DNA from: Aliamphritea hakodatensis
GTDB lineage: Bacteria; Pseudomonadota; Gammaproteobacteria; Pseudomonadales; Balneatricaceae
Length of the DNA: 64,000 nt
Reading direction: 5' to 3'
Assembly: GCF_024347195.1 (NCBI RefSeq)
Contig: NZ_AP025281.1
Span: 3,472,001-3,536,000, forward strand
Below are positions 46,574 through 54,625 of the stretch, piece by piece. The position numbers and the translations under genes were made by a program. The notes under the pieces were generated by a model that did not search any database, was not told where the DNA came from, and saw only the letters and a program-made list of their open reading frames with translations. The number at the start of each line of letters is the position of its first letter. The stretch's first letter is position 1.

Positions 46574-48235
46574 TTGACTCACTTCAAACGGTTATTTCCA
46601 GCCCTGCTTTTTTGTTTTTCACTGCACAGCATTGCCAGTGAAACCATCATCATCGGCGGTGATTACTCCTACCCGCCTTATGAGTTCATTGATGAGAAAG
46701 GCCAGCCAAGCGGCTATAACGTTGAACTGACTCAGGCGATCGCCGAAGTCATGGGAATGAAAATTGAATTCCGCATGGACGAATGGTCCCTTGTCAGGGA
46801 TGCACTGCAAAATGGCGAAATTGACGCGTTGCAAGGCATGGTCAGTTCTGCTGAGCGGGGCAAGCAATTTCTCTTCAGCCCGCCCCACGCCATTGTCCAT
46901 CAATCCATATTTGCCCGCCGTGGCGAACCCCGGGCATCCAGTCTGCAACAACTGCAGGGTAAACAGGTGGTCGTTCAGAAAAATGGCATCATGCATGACT
47001 ACCTGCTGCAAAATAACGTCGGGGCCATCATAAACACCGCCGAAACCCACGCAGATGCCCTCCGGCAATTGTCATCCGGCAAACACGACTTTGCACTGGT
47101 AGCCAACCTGCCCGGCCTGTATCTGGAACAGGAACTGGGGCTGAATAACATCATGCCTGTCGGCCAGCCTTTTCAGGCCCAGCAATACGGCTATGCGGTA
47201 TTACGGGGTAACGAAGCTTTACTGGCCCGCTTCAGTGAAGGACTGGCGATCCTGAATAACACCGGCCGTAAACAGGAAATTTACAATAAATGGCTGGGAT
47301 CTCTGCAGGACAGAGGGATTCCATGGCGGGATATTGGCAAGATCACCTTCTGGGCATCCGTATTACTGCTGATCTTTCTCAGTGTAGCCGTGATCTGGAA
47401 CCGGTTACTCAAGCGGGAAGTAAACAAACGCACCCGGGAACTGCATATCCAGCAACAACAACTCATTCAGGCAGACAAAATGACCTCTCTCGGCATTCTT
47501 GTCTCCGGGGTTGCCCACGAAATTAATAACCCCACCGGGCTGTTACTGCTAAACCTGCCAATCATTCAGGATGCCTGGCGAGACTGTGAAGCAACACTCG
47601 AAGAGCGCTTCCGGGAACAGGGAGACTTTGATCTGGGTGGCCTGCCCTACTCACAAATGCGTCAGGAAATTCCTGCCCTGCTGGAAGATATGCACACCGG
47701 CGCCCGGCGCATCAAACGTATCGTCAACGACCTGAAAGACTTTTCCCGCCAGGAAGACGACGATATCCGGGAAACCTTTAACCTGAACGATGTCGTCAAT
47801 ACCACCATCCGGCTGCTGGACAACAATATCCAGAAATACACCGATAACTTCAGCAGCAGGCTGGCCAGCCACCTGCCCGACAGCAGTGGCAATGCTCAGC
47901 GAATCGAACAGGTCATCATTAACCTGATCGTCAATGCCTGCCAGGCGCTGGAAAACAGAACACAGAATATTCATCTGGAAACCTTCTACCTGCCCACGCA
48001 AAATCTGGTGGGGCTGGATATCACCGATCAGGGCCACGGCATTTCACCGCAAGACCAGCCCCGCCTGCTTGACCCGTTTTTCACCACCCGCCGCGAACAC
48101 GGCGGCACCGGTCTGGGTCTGTCAATTTCCGGCGGTATTGTGAAAAGCCACGGTGGCCAGTTAGAATTCGCCGCCAATAAACCCCGGGGAACCCGGGTGC
48201 GTATGACGATTGCCTGCCATCAGGAACCCCTATGA
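46574..48235 (+). CDS. Sensor histidine kinase with periplasmic SBP_bac_3 domain
   Basis: About 553 aa. Signal-like N-terminus, amino-acid-binding type periplasmic domain (about 22-245; IGGDYSYPPYEFIDEKGQPS), one membrane helix (about 258-280), short coiled coil, HisKA with His315 (SGVAHEINNP), N box NLIVNACQAL and G boxes DQGHGIS and GGTGLGLSISGG. The start is uncertain: TTG 46574 begins at the signal peptide; the frame runs open to TTG 46490. It overlaps the response regulator by 4 bases (ATGA). Genes downstream suggest it senses aspartate or a related amino acid, by inference. Confidence 0.9.
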   Translation: MTHFKRLFPALLFCFSLHSIASETIIIGGDYSYPPYEFIDEKGQPSGYNVELTQAIAEVMGMKIEFRMDEWSLVRDALQNGEIDALQGMVSSAERGKQFLFSPPHAIVHQSIFARRGEPRASSLQQLQGKQVVVQKNGIMHDYLLQNNVGAIINTAETHADALRQLSSGKHDFALVANLPGLYLEQELGLNNIMPVGQPFQAQQYGYAVLRGNEALLARFSEGLAILNNTGRKQEIYNKWLGSLQDRGIPWRDIGKITFWASVLLLIFLSVAVIWNRLLKREVNKRTRELHIQQQQLIQADKMTSLGILVSGVAHEINNPTGLLLLNLPIIQDAWRDCEATLEERFREQGDFDLGGLPYSQMRQEIPALLEDMHTGARRIKRIVNDLKDFSRQEDDDIRETFNLNDVVNTTIRLLDNNIQKYTDNFSSRLASHLPDSSGNAQRIEQVIINLIVNACQALENRTQNIHLETFYLPTQNLVGLDITDQGHGISPQDQPRLLDPFFTTRREHGGTGLGLSISGGIVKSHGGQLEFAANKPRGTRVRMTIACHQEPL

Positions 48236-49641
48236 GCACCGACAACCTGTACCCCGAATTCGGCATATTACTGGTCGATGATGAAACCTCCTTTCTGCGC
48301 AGCCTCAGCCTGACCCTGCGTCGCAGCGGTAATATCACTCACCTGCACCAGTGCAGCGACAGCCGCGAAGTAATGCCGCTGCTTGCCAGCCAGAATATCG
48401 GTCTGGTGCTGCTGGATCTGACCATGCCTCATATATCCGGCGAGCAACTGCTGCAGCAGATAACCGAACGTTACCCGGACATCGGCGTCATTATCATCAG
48501 CGGCCTGAATCAGGTGGAGTCCGCCGTTAGCTGTCTGCAACAGGGAGCCTTTGATTATTTCGTTAAGACCAGCGAAGAAGGCCGTCTGATCGAAGGCATT
48601 AAACGGGCCATCAGGATGCAGGAACTCCTGCGTGAAAATCAGGCACTGGGGCAACGTATGCTCAGCAACACCCTTGAGCATCCACAAGTCTTTGACCCGA
48701 TCATCAGCCGCAGCAAACAAATGCACGGGGTGTTTCAGTACACCGAATCCATCGCGCCCAGCTCACAACCACTGCTGATCAGTGGCGAAAGTGGCACCGG
48801 TAAAGAACTGCTGGCCAGAGCCGTCCACCAGCTCAGCAATCGCAAAGGTGAACTGGTCACCGTGAATATTGCCGGGCTGGATGACCATATCTTTGCCGAT
48901 ACGCTGTTTGGCCACCGCCGCGGGGCTTTCACCGGTGCAGATAAAGACCGCCCCGGCCTGATCGAACAGGCAGCCAACGGTACGCTGTTTCTGGATGAAA
49001 TCGGCGACCTGAGCCCAAGCTCTCAGATAAAACTCCTGCGCCTCTTACAGGAAGGCGAATACTACCCGCTGGGCAGCGACCGCCCCAAACGCAGCAGTGC
49101 CCGCATCATTGCCGCCACCCATCAGGACCTGCAACACAAACAGCAAAATGACGACTTCCGCCGCGATCTGTATTACCGGCTCTGCACCCATCAGGTAAGA
49201 ATTCCCCCGCTACGCCAGCGGAAAGAAGACCTGCCTCTGCTGCTCGATCATTTTCTCAAACGGGCCGCCGAAGACATGCAGAAAACGGTGCCGGGCTACC
49301 CGCAGGAACTGACCCAGTTACTGGCCACCCACAGCTTTCCCGGCAATATCCGCGAATTGAGGGCACTGGTGTTTGATGCCCTCAGTCGGCACCGCTCCCA
49401 CCTCTTATCACTGGACGTATTCCGGCAGGCGCTGAACAAAGACAGCGAAGAAACCAGTACGCAAATGAATACCGAAGCCGTGGTGTTTAACCCCGACTGC
49501 AGCCTGCCAACACTCACAGAAATCAGCCATCTGCTGGTCAGTGAAGCCATGGAACGGGCGGACAATAACCAATCATTGGCAGCACGGTTGCTGGGCATCT
49601 CCCAACCCGCTCTGAGTAAGCGCTTAAAAAACATGCGCTAA
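48232..49641 (+). CDS. Sigma54-dependent NtrC-type response regulator
   Basis: 469 aa. REC domain with Asp62 (LLDLTMP), AAA+ domain with Walker A GESGTGKE and the sigma54-contact loop GAFTGA (231-236), and a Fis-type helix-turn-helix at the C-terminus (LAARLLGISQPALSKRL). Partner of the kinase upstream. A consensus sigma54 promoter 214 bp past its stop, before aspA, is its likely target, with the dyad at 49649-49680 as a candidate binding site. Confidence 0.95.
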   Translation: MSTDNLYPEFGILLVDDETSFLRSLSLTLRRSGNITHLHQCSDSREVMPLLASQNIGLVLLDLTMPHISGEQLLQQITERYPDIGVIIISGLNQVESAVSCLQQGAFDYFVKTSEEGRLIEGIKRAIRMQELLRENQALGQRMLSNTLEHPQVFDPIISRSKQMHGVFQYTESIAPSSQPLLISGESGTGKELLARAVHQLSNRKGELVTVNIAGLDDHIFADTLFGHRRGAFTGADKDRPGLIEQAANGTLFLDEIGDLSPSSQIKLLRLLQEGEYYPLGSDRPKRSSARIIAATHQDLQHKQQNDDFRRDLYYRLCTHQVRIPPLRQRKEDLPLLLDHFLKRAAEDMQKTVPGYPQELTQLLATHSFPGNIRELRALVFDALSRHRSHLLSLDVFRQALNKDSEETSTQMNTEAVVFNPDCSLPTLTEISHLLVSEAMERADNNQSLAARLLGISQPALSKRLKNMR

Positions 49642-49648
49642 TTCCCCT

Positions 49649-49680
49649 ATAACCAAAGTTATATGCATAACTTTGGTTAT
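49649..49680. promoter_or_regulatory. Perfect long dyad, candidate enhancer site for the NtrC-type activator
   Basis: 14 bp arms ATAACCAAAGTTAT and ATAACTTTGGTTAT around ATGC. It lies about 175-205 bp upstream of the sigma54 promoter, a normal enhancer distance. It also lies 8 bp after the regulator stop, so it could act as a 3' hairpin, but there is no T-run. Confidence 0.65.
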
Positions 49681-49854
49681 GCTCCCCAATAAACGGCCCC
49701 GGCCCCTTCTGCCATCAGTGACCGGGCCGGACAGAACCGCCAGCAACATATTCAGTATATAACTATGATTATACCCCTTTCCGGCTAACACCTCTTATTA
49801 CCAAACGACAACAACCCTTTTAATAACAAATACTTAAAAACAATTAATCACTCA

Positions 49855-49870
49855 TGGCACAGCCCTTGCT
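49855..49870 (+). promoter_or_regulatory. Sigma54 promoter of aspA
   Basis: TGGCAC-N5-TTGCT, matching the -24/-12 consensus at the invariant GG and GC and all flanking bases. Transcription would start near 49882, about 38 bases before the aspA ATG. Confidence 0.88.
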
Positions 49871-49919
49871 CTATTGGCTTCTATATTTGCTTCGCCATAA
49901 CAATAATGAGTGATACTTC

Positions 49920-51326
49920 ATGAACAGTTCTAACGACACCCGTGCTGAACAGGACCTCCTGGGACAGGCGGACATTCCCAGGCACGCCTATTACGGCATT
50001 CAAACCTGGCGTGCGCAGCAGAATTTCGATTTAAGCGGTGTCAGCCTGCAACACTTTCCCCACCTGATCAGCGCACTGGCCATGGTTAAGCAGGCGGCGG
50101 CCCGGGCCAATTATCAGTTGGGCTTTCTTGAGCAGGAACCGGCCGATGCCATTGAGCAGGCCTGCCGTCTGATTGTCGGCGGAGAATTTCATGATGCCTT
50201 TATCGTCGACATGATTCAGGGCGGCGCAGGCACGTCCACCAATATGAACGCCAATGAAGTCATCGCCAATGTGGCACTGGAGCTTTCGGGTCACAGCAAA
50301 GGGGATTATCAGCACCTGCACCCGAACAATCACGTCAACATGTCCCAGTCGACCAATGACGCTTACCCCACCGCAGTCCGGCTGGCCATTCTGCTCAGCC
50401 ACGGCAATTTAGTCAGCCGTCTGACCAGTCTGCAAACCAGCCTGATTGCCAAAGCCGAAGAATTCAGCGACATCCTGAAGATGGGCCGCACCCAGCTACA
50501 GGATGCAGTGCCGATGACACTGGGCCAGGAATTTAACAGCTGGGCCTCCACCCTTGGCGAAGACATTCAGCGCATTGCCGGGCTGGCTGAACTGCTCACC
50601 GAAGTTAACCTGGGCGGTACCGCCATCGGGACCGGCATCAATGCCGACAAACGTTACGGCAAACTGGCGGTCAGCGAACTGGCTAAAATCAGCGGTTACC
50701 CGCTGATTCAGGCCACCGATCTGGTGGAAGCCAGCTCAGACATGGGGGCCTTCGTACTCTTTTCCAGCATGTTGAAACGGCTGGCCATCAAGCTGTCAAA
50801 AATCGCCAACGACCTGCGTCTGCTAAGCATGGGCCCGAGGGCCGGCTTAAACGAAATCAACCTGCCGCCGCAACAGCCCGGCAGCTCGATCATGCCCGGC
50901 AAGATCAACCCTGTCATTCCCGAAGCGGTCAATCAGGTTGCCTATCAGGTAATGGGCAATGATCTGGCGGTCTGTATGGCTGCCGAAGCCGGCCAGCTTC
51001 AGCTCAATGCCATGGAACCGCTGATTGCTTTTAACGTACTGGAATCCATCCGCCTGCTCAGTCAGGCAATGCCGATGCTGGAAGAACGCTGCATCGCAGG
51101 CATCACGGCCAACCGTGAACATTGCCGCCATCAGGTGGACAACAGCATCGGTGTGGTCACCGCACTGAACCCACATATCGGTTATGAAAACGCCACCCGT
51201 ATTGCCCGGCAGGCGCTGCATTCAGGTGCCAGCGTTGTCGATCTGGTGCGTGAAGAAGCCCTGCTGTCTGATCAGCAGCTGGCGGAAATTCTGAAACCCG
51301 AAAACATGATTCATCCCGGCCGCTAA
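49920..51326 (+). CDS. aspA: Aspartate ammonia-lyase
   Basis: 468 aa, fumarase/aspartase superfamily. The signature GSSIMPGKINP is at 321-331; also QGGAGTSTNMNANEV and NNHVNMSQSTNDAYP. It converts aspartate to fumarate and ammonia. Homologous fumarases share the fold, so the name also rests on context: a dicarboxylate/amino-acid symporter follows 47 bp on, and the pair is under a sigma54 promoter next to a two-component system. Confidence 0.88.
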   Translation: MNSSNDTRAEQDLLGQADIPRHAYYGIQTWRAQQNFDLSGVSLQHFPHLISALAMVKQAAARANYQLGFLEQEPADAIEQACRLIVGGEFHDAFIVDMIQGGAGTSTNMNANEVIANVALELSGHSKGDYQHLHPNNHVNMSQSTNDAYPTAVRLAILLSHGNLVSRLTSLQTSLIAKAEEFSDILKMGRTQLQDAVPMTLGQEFNSWASTLGEDIQRIAGLAELLTEVNLGGTAIGTGINADKRYGKLAVSELAKISGYPLIQATDLVEASSDMGAFVLFSSMLKRLAIKLSKIANDLRLLSMGPRAGLNEINLPPQQPGSSIMPGKINPVIPEAVNQVAYQVMGNDLAVCMAAEAGQLQLNAMEPLIAFNVLESIRLLSQAMPMLEERCIAGITANREHCRHQVDNSIGVVTALNPHIGYENATRIARQALHSGASVVDLVREEALLSDQQLAEILKPENMIHPGR

Positions 51327-51373
51327 GCGGTCACCCGTTCAACCCTCACAATCAAAACAACAAGAGGTTAACT

Positions 51374-52654
51374 ATGTCTGATTCATCCCTGTCCATGAAT
51401 AAAGGCGGCATCTGGCGCTCCATGGCACTCTGGAAGAAAATCTTCATCGGTATGCTCGCTGGTGTCGCCGTCGGCGCATTTATGGGTCCTGATGCTGAGG
51501 TGCTTAAACCGATCGGCACCCTGTTCATCAATGCCATTAAAATGCTGATTGTCCCGCTGGTATTCTGTTCTCTGGTGGTCGGTGTGACCTCCATGCAAGA
51601 CAGCGCCAAAATGGGCCGTATCGGCATCAAATCCATTGTTATCTACCTGCTGAGTACCGCAATTGCGATCTCGATCGGTCTGGGTCTGGGCACCGTTTTC
51701 ATGCCCGGCGAAGGCCTGAATATGGTTGCGGATGCCAATGCGGCAGTGGCCGCCAAAGAATCCCCCAGCCTGGTCTCTACGATCATTAACCTGATTCCGA
51801 AAAACCCGATTGAAGCACTGGCCGGCGGTAAGATTCTGCAGATCATCGTCTTTGCACTGGGTCTGGGCATCGCCCTGAACATGATAGGCGAAACCGGTAA
51901 ACCGGCCATCAAGGTCTTCAACAGCCTGGCTGAAGGCATGTACAAGCTGACCTCGCTGGTGATGAACTTTGCCCCTTACGGCATCTTCGCCCTGATGGCA
52001 TGGGTCGCCGGTAAGTACGGTGCAGATGTGTTACTGCCGCTGGCAAAAGTCATTGCGGCTGTATACATCGGCTGCATCATTCACGTACTGGTCGTGTACA
52101 CCGGCGCTATCGCTATAATCGCTAAACTGCCGCCGGTGCAATATCTGAAAGGCATCGTCAGCGCACAAATGATGGCATTCACCTCCACCAGCAGCTCAGG
52201 CACACTGCCTGTCAGCATCCGTTGCGCCCGGGAAAATCTTGGCGTATCCAAGGGTACTGCCAGCTTTGTGCTGCCTTTAGGCGCCACCATCAATATGGAT
52301 GGTACGGCACTGTATCAGGGTGTTGCCGCACTGTTTGTCGCTCAGGCCTTCGGCATTGATCTGAGCATGGCAGACTACATGACCATCATTGCTACCTCCA
52401 CACTGGCATCTATCGGTACCGCCGGTGTACCCGGTGCCGGCCTGATCATGCTGTCGCTGGTACTAAGCACGGTTGGTCTGCCAATGGAAGGTCTGGCAAT
52501 CATTGCCGGTATCGACCGTATCCTGGATATGGCCCGGACCTGTGTGAATGTATCCGGTGACCTGATGGTCTCCGTGCTGATCGGCAAGAGTGAAAACGAG
52601 CTGGACAGCGACGTGTATAAATCTGATGAGCCACAGACAGCGACCCAAAGCTAA
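51374..52654 (+). CDS. Dicarboxylate/amino acid:cation symporter (DAACS family, GltP-like)
   Basis: 426 aa, about eight helices and two re-entrant hairpins. Family motifs: the serine-rich hairpin FTSTSSSGTLPVSI and the NMDGTALYQG stretch. Imports glutamate, aspartate or C4-dicarboxylates with protons or sodium. It forms an operon with aspA, so aspartate is the likely substrate. Confidence 0.93.
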   Translation: MSDSSLSMNKGGIWRSMALWKKIFIGMLAGVAVGAFMGPDAEVLKPIGTLFINAIKMLIVPLVFCSLVVGVTSMQDSAKMGRIGIKSIVIYLLSTAIAISIGLGLGTVFMPGEGLNMVADANAAVAAKESPSLVSTIINLIPKNPIEALAGGKILQIIVFALGLGIALNMIGETGKPAIKVFNSLAEGMYKLTSLVMNFAPYGIFALMAWVAGKYGADVLLPLAKVIAAVYIGCIIHVLVVYTGAIAIIAKLPPVQYLKGIVSAQMMAFTSTSSSGTLPVSIRCARENLGVSKGTASFVLPLGATINMDGTALYQGVAALFVAQAFGIDLSMADYMTIIATSTLASIGTAGVPGAGLIMLSLVLSTVGLPMEGLAIIAGIDRILDMARTCVNVSGDLMVSVLIGKSENELDSDVYKSDEPQTATQS

Positions 52655-52665
52655 CTGCCGGCCAC

Positions 52666-52707
52666 AAAAAAACGCTGCCCGGAATAACCCGCGCAGCGTT
52701 TTTTTTA
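52666..52707 (+). terminator. Terminator after the symporter gene
   Basis: AAAAAAACGCTGC, 14-base loop, GCAGCGTTTTTTTT; it can work in both directions and also faces the - strand gene ending at 52722. Confidence 0.88.
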
Positions 52708-52721
52708 TCCTGCCTTAAAGA

Positions 52722-53561
52722 TTAACTTGGATCATAGGCACAGCGGAAGCCAATAGAACCGTAAATACTCCGGCCACTGACCGGCGGTTTAACATTACGG
52801 AACGAGCTGCGCAAATTGGCTTTATTCTCATCCCATGAACCGCCCCGCACCAGACGCTGACGGCTTTGCGCCTGATCAGTCAGATTGCCCGCCGCATACT
52901 GCGCGATACCGTCAGATGCATACCAGTTCATCATCCATTCACCGGCATTACCCTGCATATCAAACAGGCCAAAGGCGTTAGCATCACGGCTGCCAACCGG
53001 CCAGGTGCGGTCTTCACCACAACCGTCCGGCTCATTCGGAACAGACCCCATGGTTACGCCGTCATCCAGAATGGCGTTTTTACAGCTGACTTCCTCCCCC
53101 CAGGGGTAACGGCTGGCAGAACCGGCACGGGCTGCCTTTTCCCATTCAGCCTCGTAGGGCAATCGCCCGCCTTTCCATTCGCAGTAAGTCAGGGCCTCCT
53201 GCCAGTCGACACAGTTAGCCGGGTGATTATCCCGACCCTCAGCACCGACATTACAGTATTTATTACGCTGAAAATCTTTCGGCCGTACACAGATACCTGC
53301 ATCAATACAGGCCTGATAGGAGGCCACCGTCACTTCAAACTTATCCAGCTCAAAGGCCGGGACATTCACTGCCGTTCCGCCCTGCGGACCTTCATCACGG
53401 TCACAGGCGGTATCATTCACTGAACAGCCCATCTGAAAGCTGCCGGCGGGGATGACAACGGTATCTTTTGCATGGGAAACGGCCGCAGACAATGCCAGTA
53501 CAGACACACTGCAGGCAGACACTATCCGGGGAACAACGGGAGAAATCCGGGAAACAGACAT
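52722..53561 (-). CDS. Exported SUMF1/formylglycine-generating-enzyme-fold protein
   Basis: 279 aa with a signal peptide (1-about 31, ending AVSHA). SUMF1-like domain: IPAGSFQMG, GGRLPYEAEWEKAARAG, GNAGEWMMNWY, LVRGGSWDENKANLRSSFRN, GFRCA. The two catalytic cysteines of true formylglycine-generating enzyme, expected in the segment after RGGSW, are absent, so it is unlikely to make formylglycine. Several other Cys could form disulfides in the periplasm. Function unknown. Confidence 0.85.
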   Translation of the reverse strand: MSVSRISPVVPRIVSACSVSVLALSAAVSHAKDTVVIPAGSFQMGCSVNDTACDRDEGPQGGTAVNVPAFELDKFEVTVASYQACIDAGICVRPKDFQRNKYCNVGAEGRDNHPANCVDWQEALTYCEWKGGRLPYEAEWEKAARAGSASRYPWGEEVSCKNAILDDGVTMGSVPNEPDGCGEDRTWPVGSRDANAFGLFDMQGNAGEWMMNWYASDGIAQYAAGNLTDQAQSRQRLVRGGSWDENKANLRSSFRNVKPPVSGRSIYGSIGFRCAYDPS

Positions 53562-53691
53562 ACAGGCTCCATTTATTATTCTGAGCAGTCCGCCGGCGGG
53601 GAACCGGCGAAACTTAATACGGAACAGGGAATAACAGTCAACTGTAGACCATTGAATTCCCTGACAAGTTCCCGCCCGTTACCCGGTTTGA

Positions 53692-54072
53692 TTATTTAAA
53701 AACGTCCGGACAGCCTGCCAGGCTGTTAAATCCCGGAGACCAGCGCCGCACATCGTTCGCCCGACGCCAGCGCTGATGGTAAAACTGCATCAGACACAGA
53801 CCGGAATCCAGTTCAACCATGAACACATCCAGCTCTCTTACATCATCATAAGGAGGATACTCACGGCTCTGCCCCCAGCTCTTTACCCCTTCGCGCTGAG
53901 CAAATGCCTGCCAAAACGCCACCGGTTTGCGCCATGTCTGGCCGACATCATCCCAGGCCAGTAACACACCTGATGCTGTTTCCCGCAGCTCGCCATCCCG
54001 GTCACCCATGACCTCAGCCTGAGCACTGACACTCAAACCTAATAATACTGCTAACAGTGCTGCAATACGCAT
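53692..54072 (-). CDS. Exported hypothetical protein, 126 aa
   Basis: ATG 54072 with AAGGAG 7 bases upstream and a signal peptide (1-about 19, ending VSAQA). The mature part is Trp- and Arg-rich with two Cys (SGLCLMQ and LAGCPDVFK). Family not recognised. Possibly transcribed with the SUMF1-like gene 130 bp downstream. Confidence 0.75.
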   Translation of the reverse strand: MRIAALLAVLLGLSVSAQAEVMGDRDGELRETASGVLLAWDDVGQTWRKPVAFWQAFAQREGVKSWGQSREYPPYDDVRELDVFMVELDSGLCLMQFYHQRWRRANDVRRWSPGFNSLAGCPDVFK

Positions 54073-54325
54073 CTGCACTCTCCTTGGTTCACCTCTGAAT
54101 ACCAGATGAAAAATGTAACACAAACAAATATTTAACTTAACGTTACCGGGTAATGTAGTACGACTTTTGCACCAAAAGGGCAGGAAATATGCGCCATCTG
54201 TCAAAAAATCAGCATTTATCTGAACCGGCCAGCAGATTCAGATAAATCCGCCAAAATCTGATTTCGCCAGAAAAATATCTGCGAAATGCCCTCCGCTGCA
54301 CAGAAATATCCCTAAGCGGGATGAT

Positions 54326-54354
54326 TTGACAGCGTCACAATGCCCCTCTAGGTT
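54326..54354 (+). promoter_or_regulatory. Probable promoter of the iorAB-type gene
   Basis: TTGACA, 17 bp spacer, TAGGTT. Perfect -35 box and a weak -10. It implies a leader of about 265 nt. Confidence 0.5.
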
Positions 54355-54450
54355 AGACCCACACCCCACAAGGGTAAATTCAACACCTGTTGACAATAAC
54401 AACAAAAAATCACCCAGACCGCGATCCGGTTACGGTGAAAGGTAATCATT

Positions 54451-54552
54451 ATGACCCGACAAGCAGCCTTACCCGGCCAGAACGTTGTTGCACCCGTTTT
54501 CTCTTCTGTTCGTCACCCGTACCTCTGCCCTCCCCTGATACTCCGCCGCTGA
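54451..54552 (+). CDS. Possible 33-codon leader ORF upstream of the iorAB-type gene
   Basis: ATG with AAGG 8 bases upstream and a TGA stop 73 bases before the main start. The peptide is rich in Pro, Val and Arg (VRHPYLCPPLILRR). Either a regulatory upstream ORF or chance; no terminator-like alternative structure was found. Confidence 0.3.
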   Translation: MTRQAALPGQNVVAPVFSSVRHPYLCPPLILRR

Positions 54553-54625
54553 TTTTTCCACATTTTCTGGCGGTTAATTCACGAGTATTCAGCGCGGCAT
54601 CACTGTCGCAGCAGGAGGTATGCAA

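Larger units (their letters stand above)
54073..54625. other. Divergent region upstream of the iorAB-type gene
   Basis: 553 bp. It holds the promoter at 54326-54354 and the short frame at 54451-54552; the remainder shows no clear element. Confidence 0.5.
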
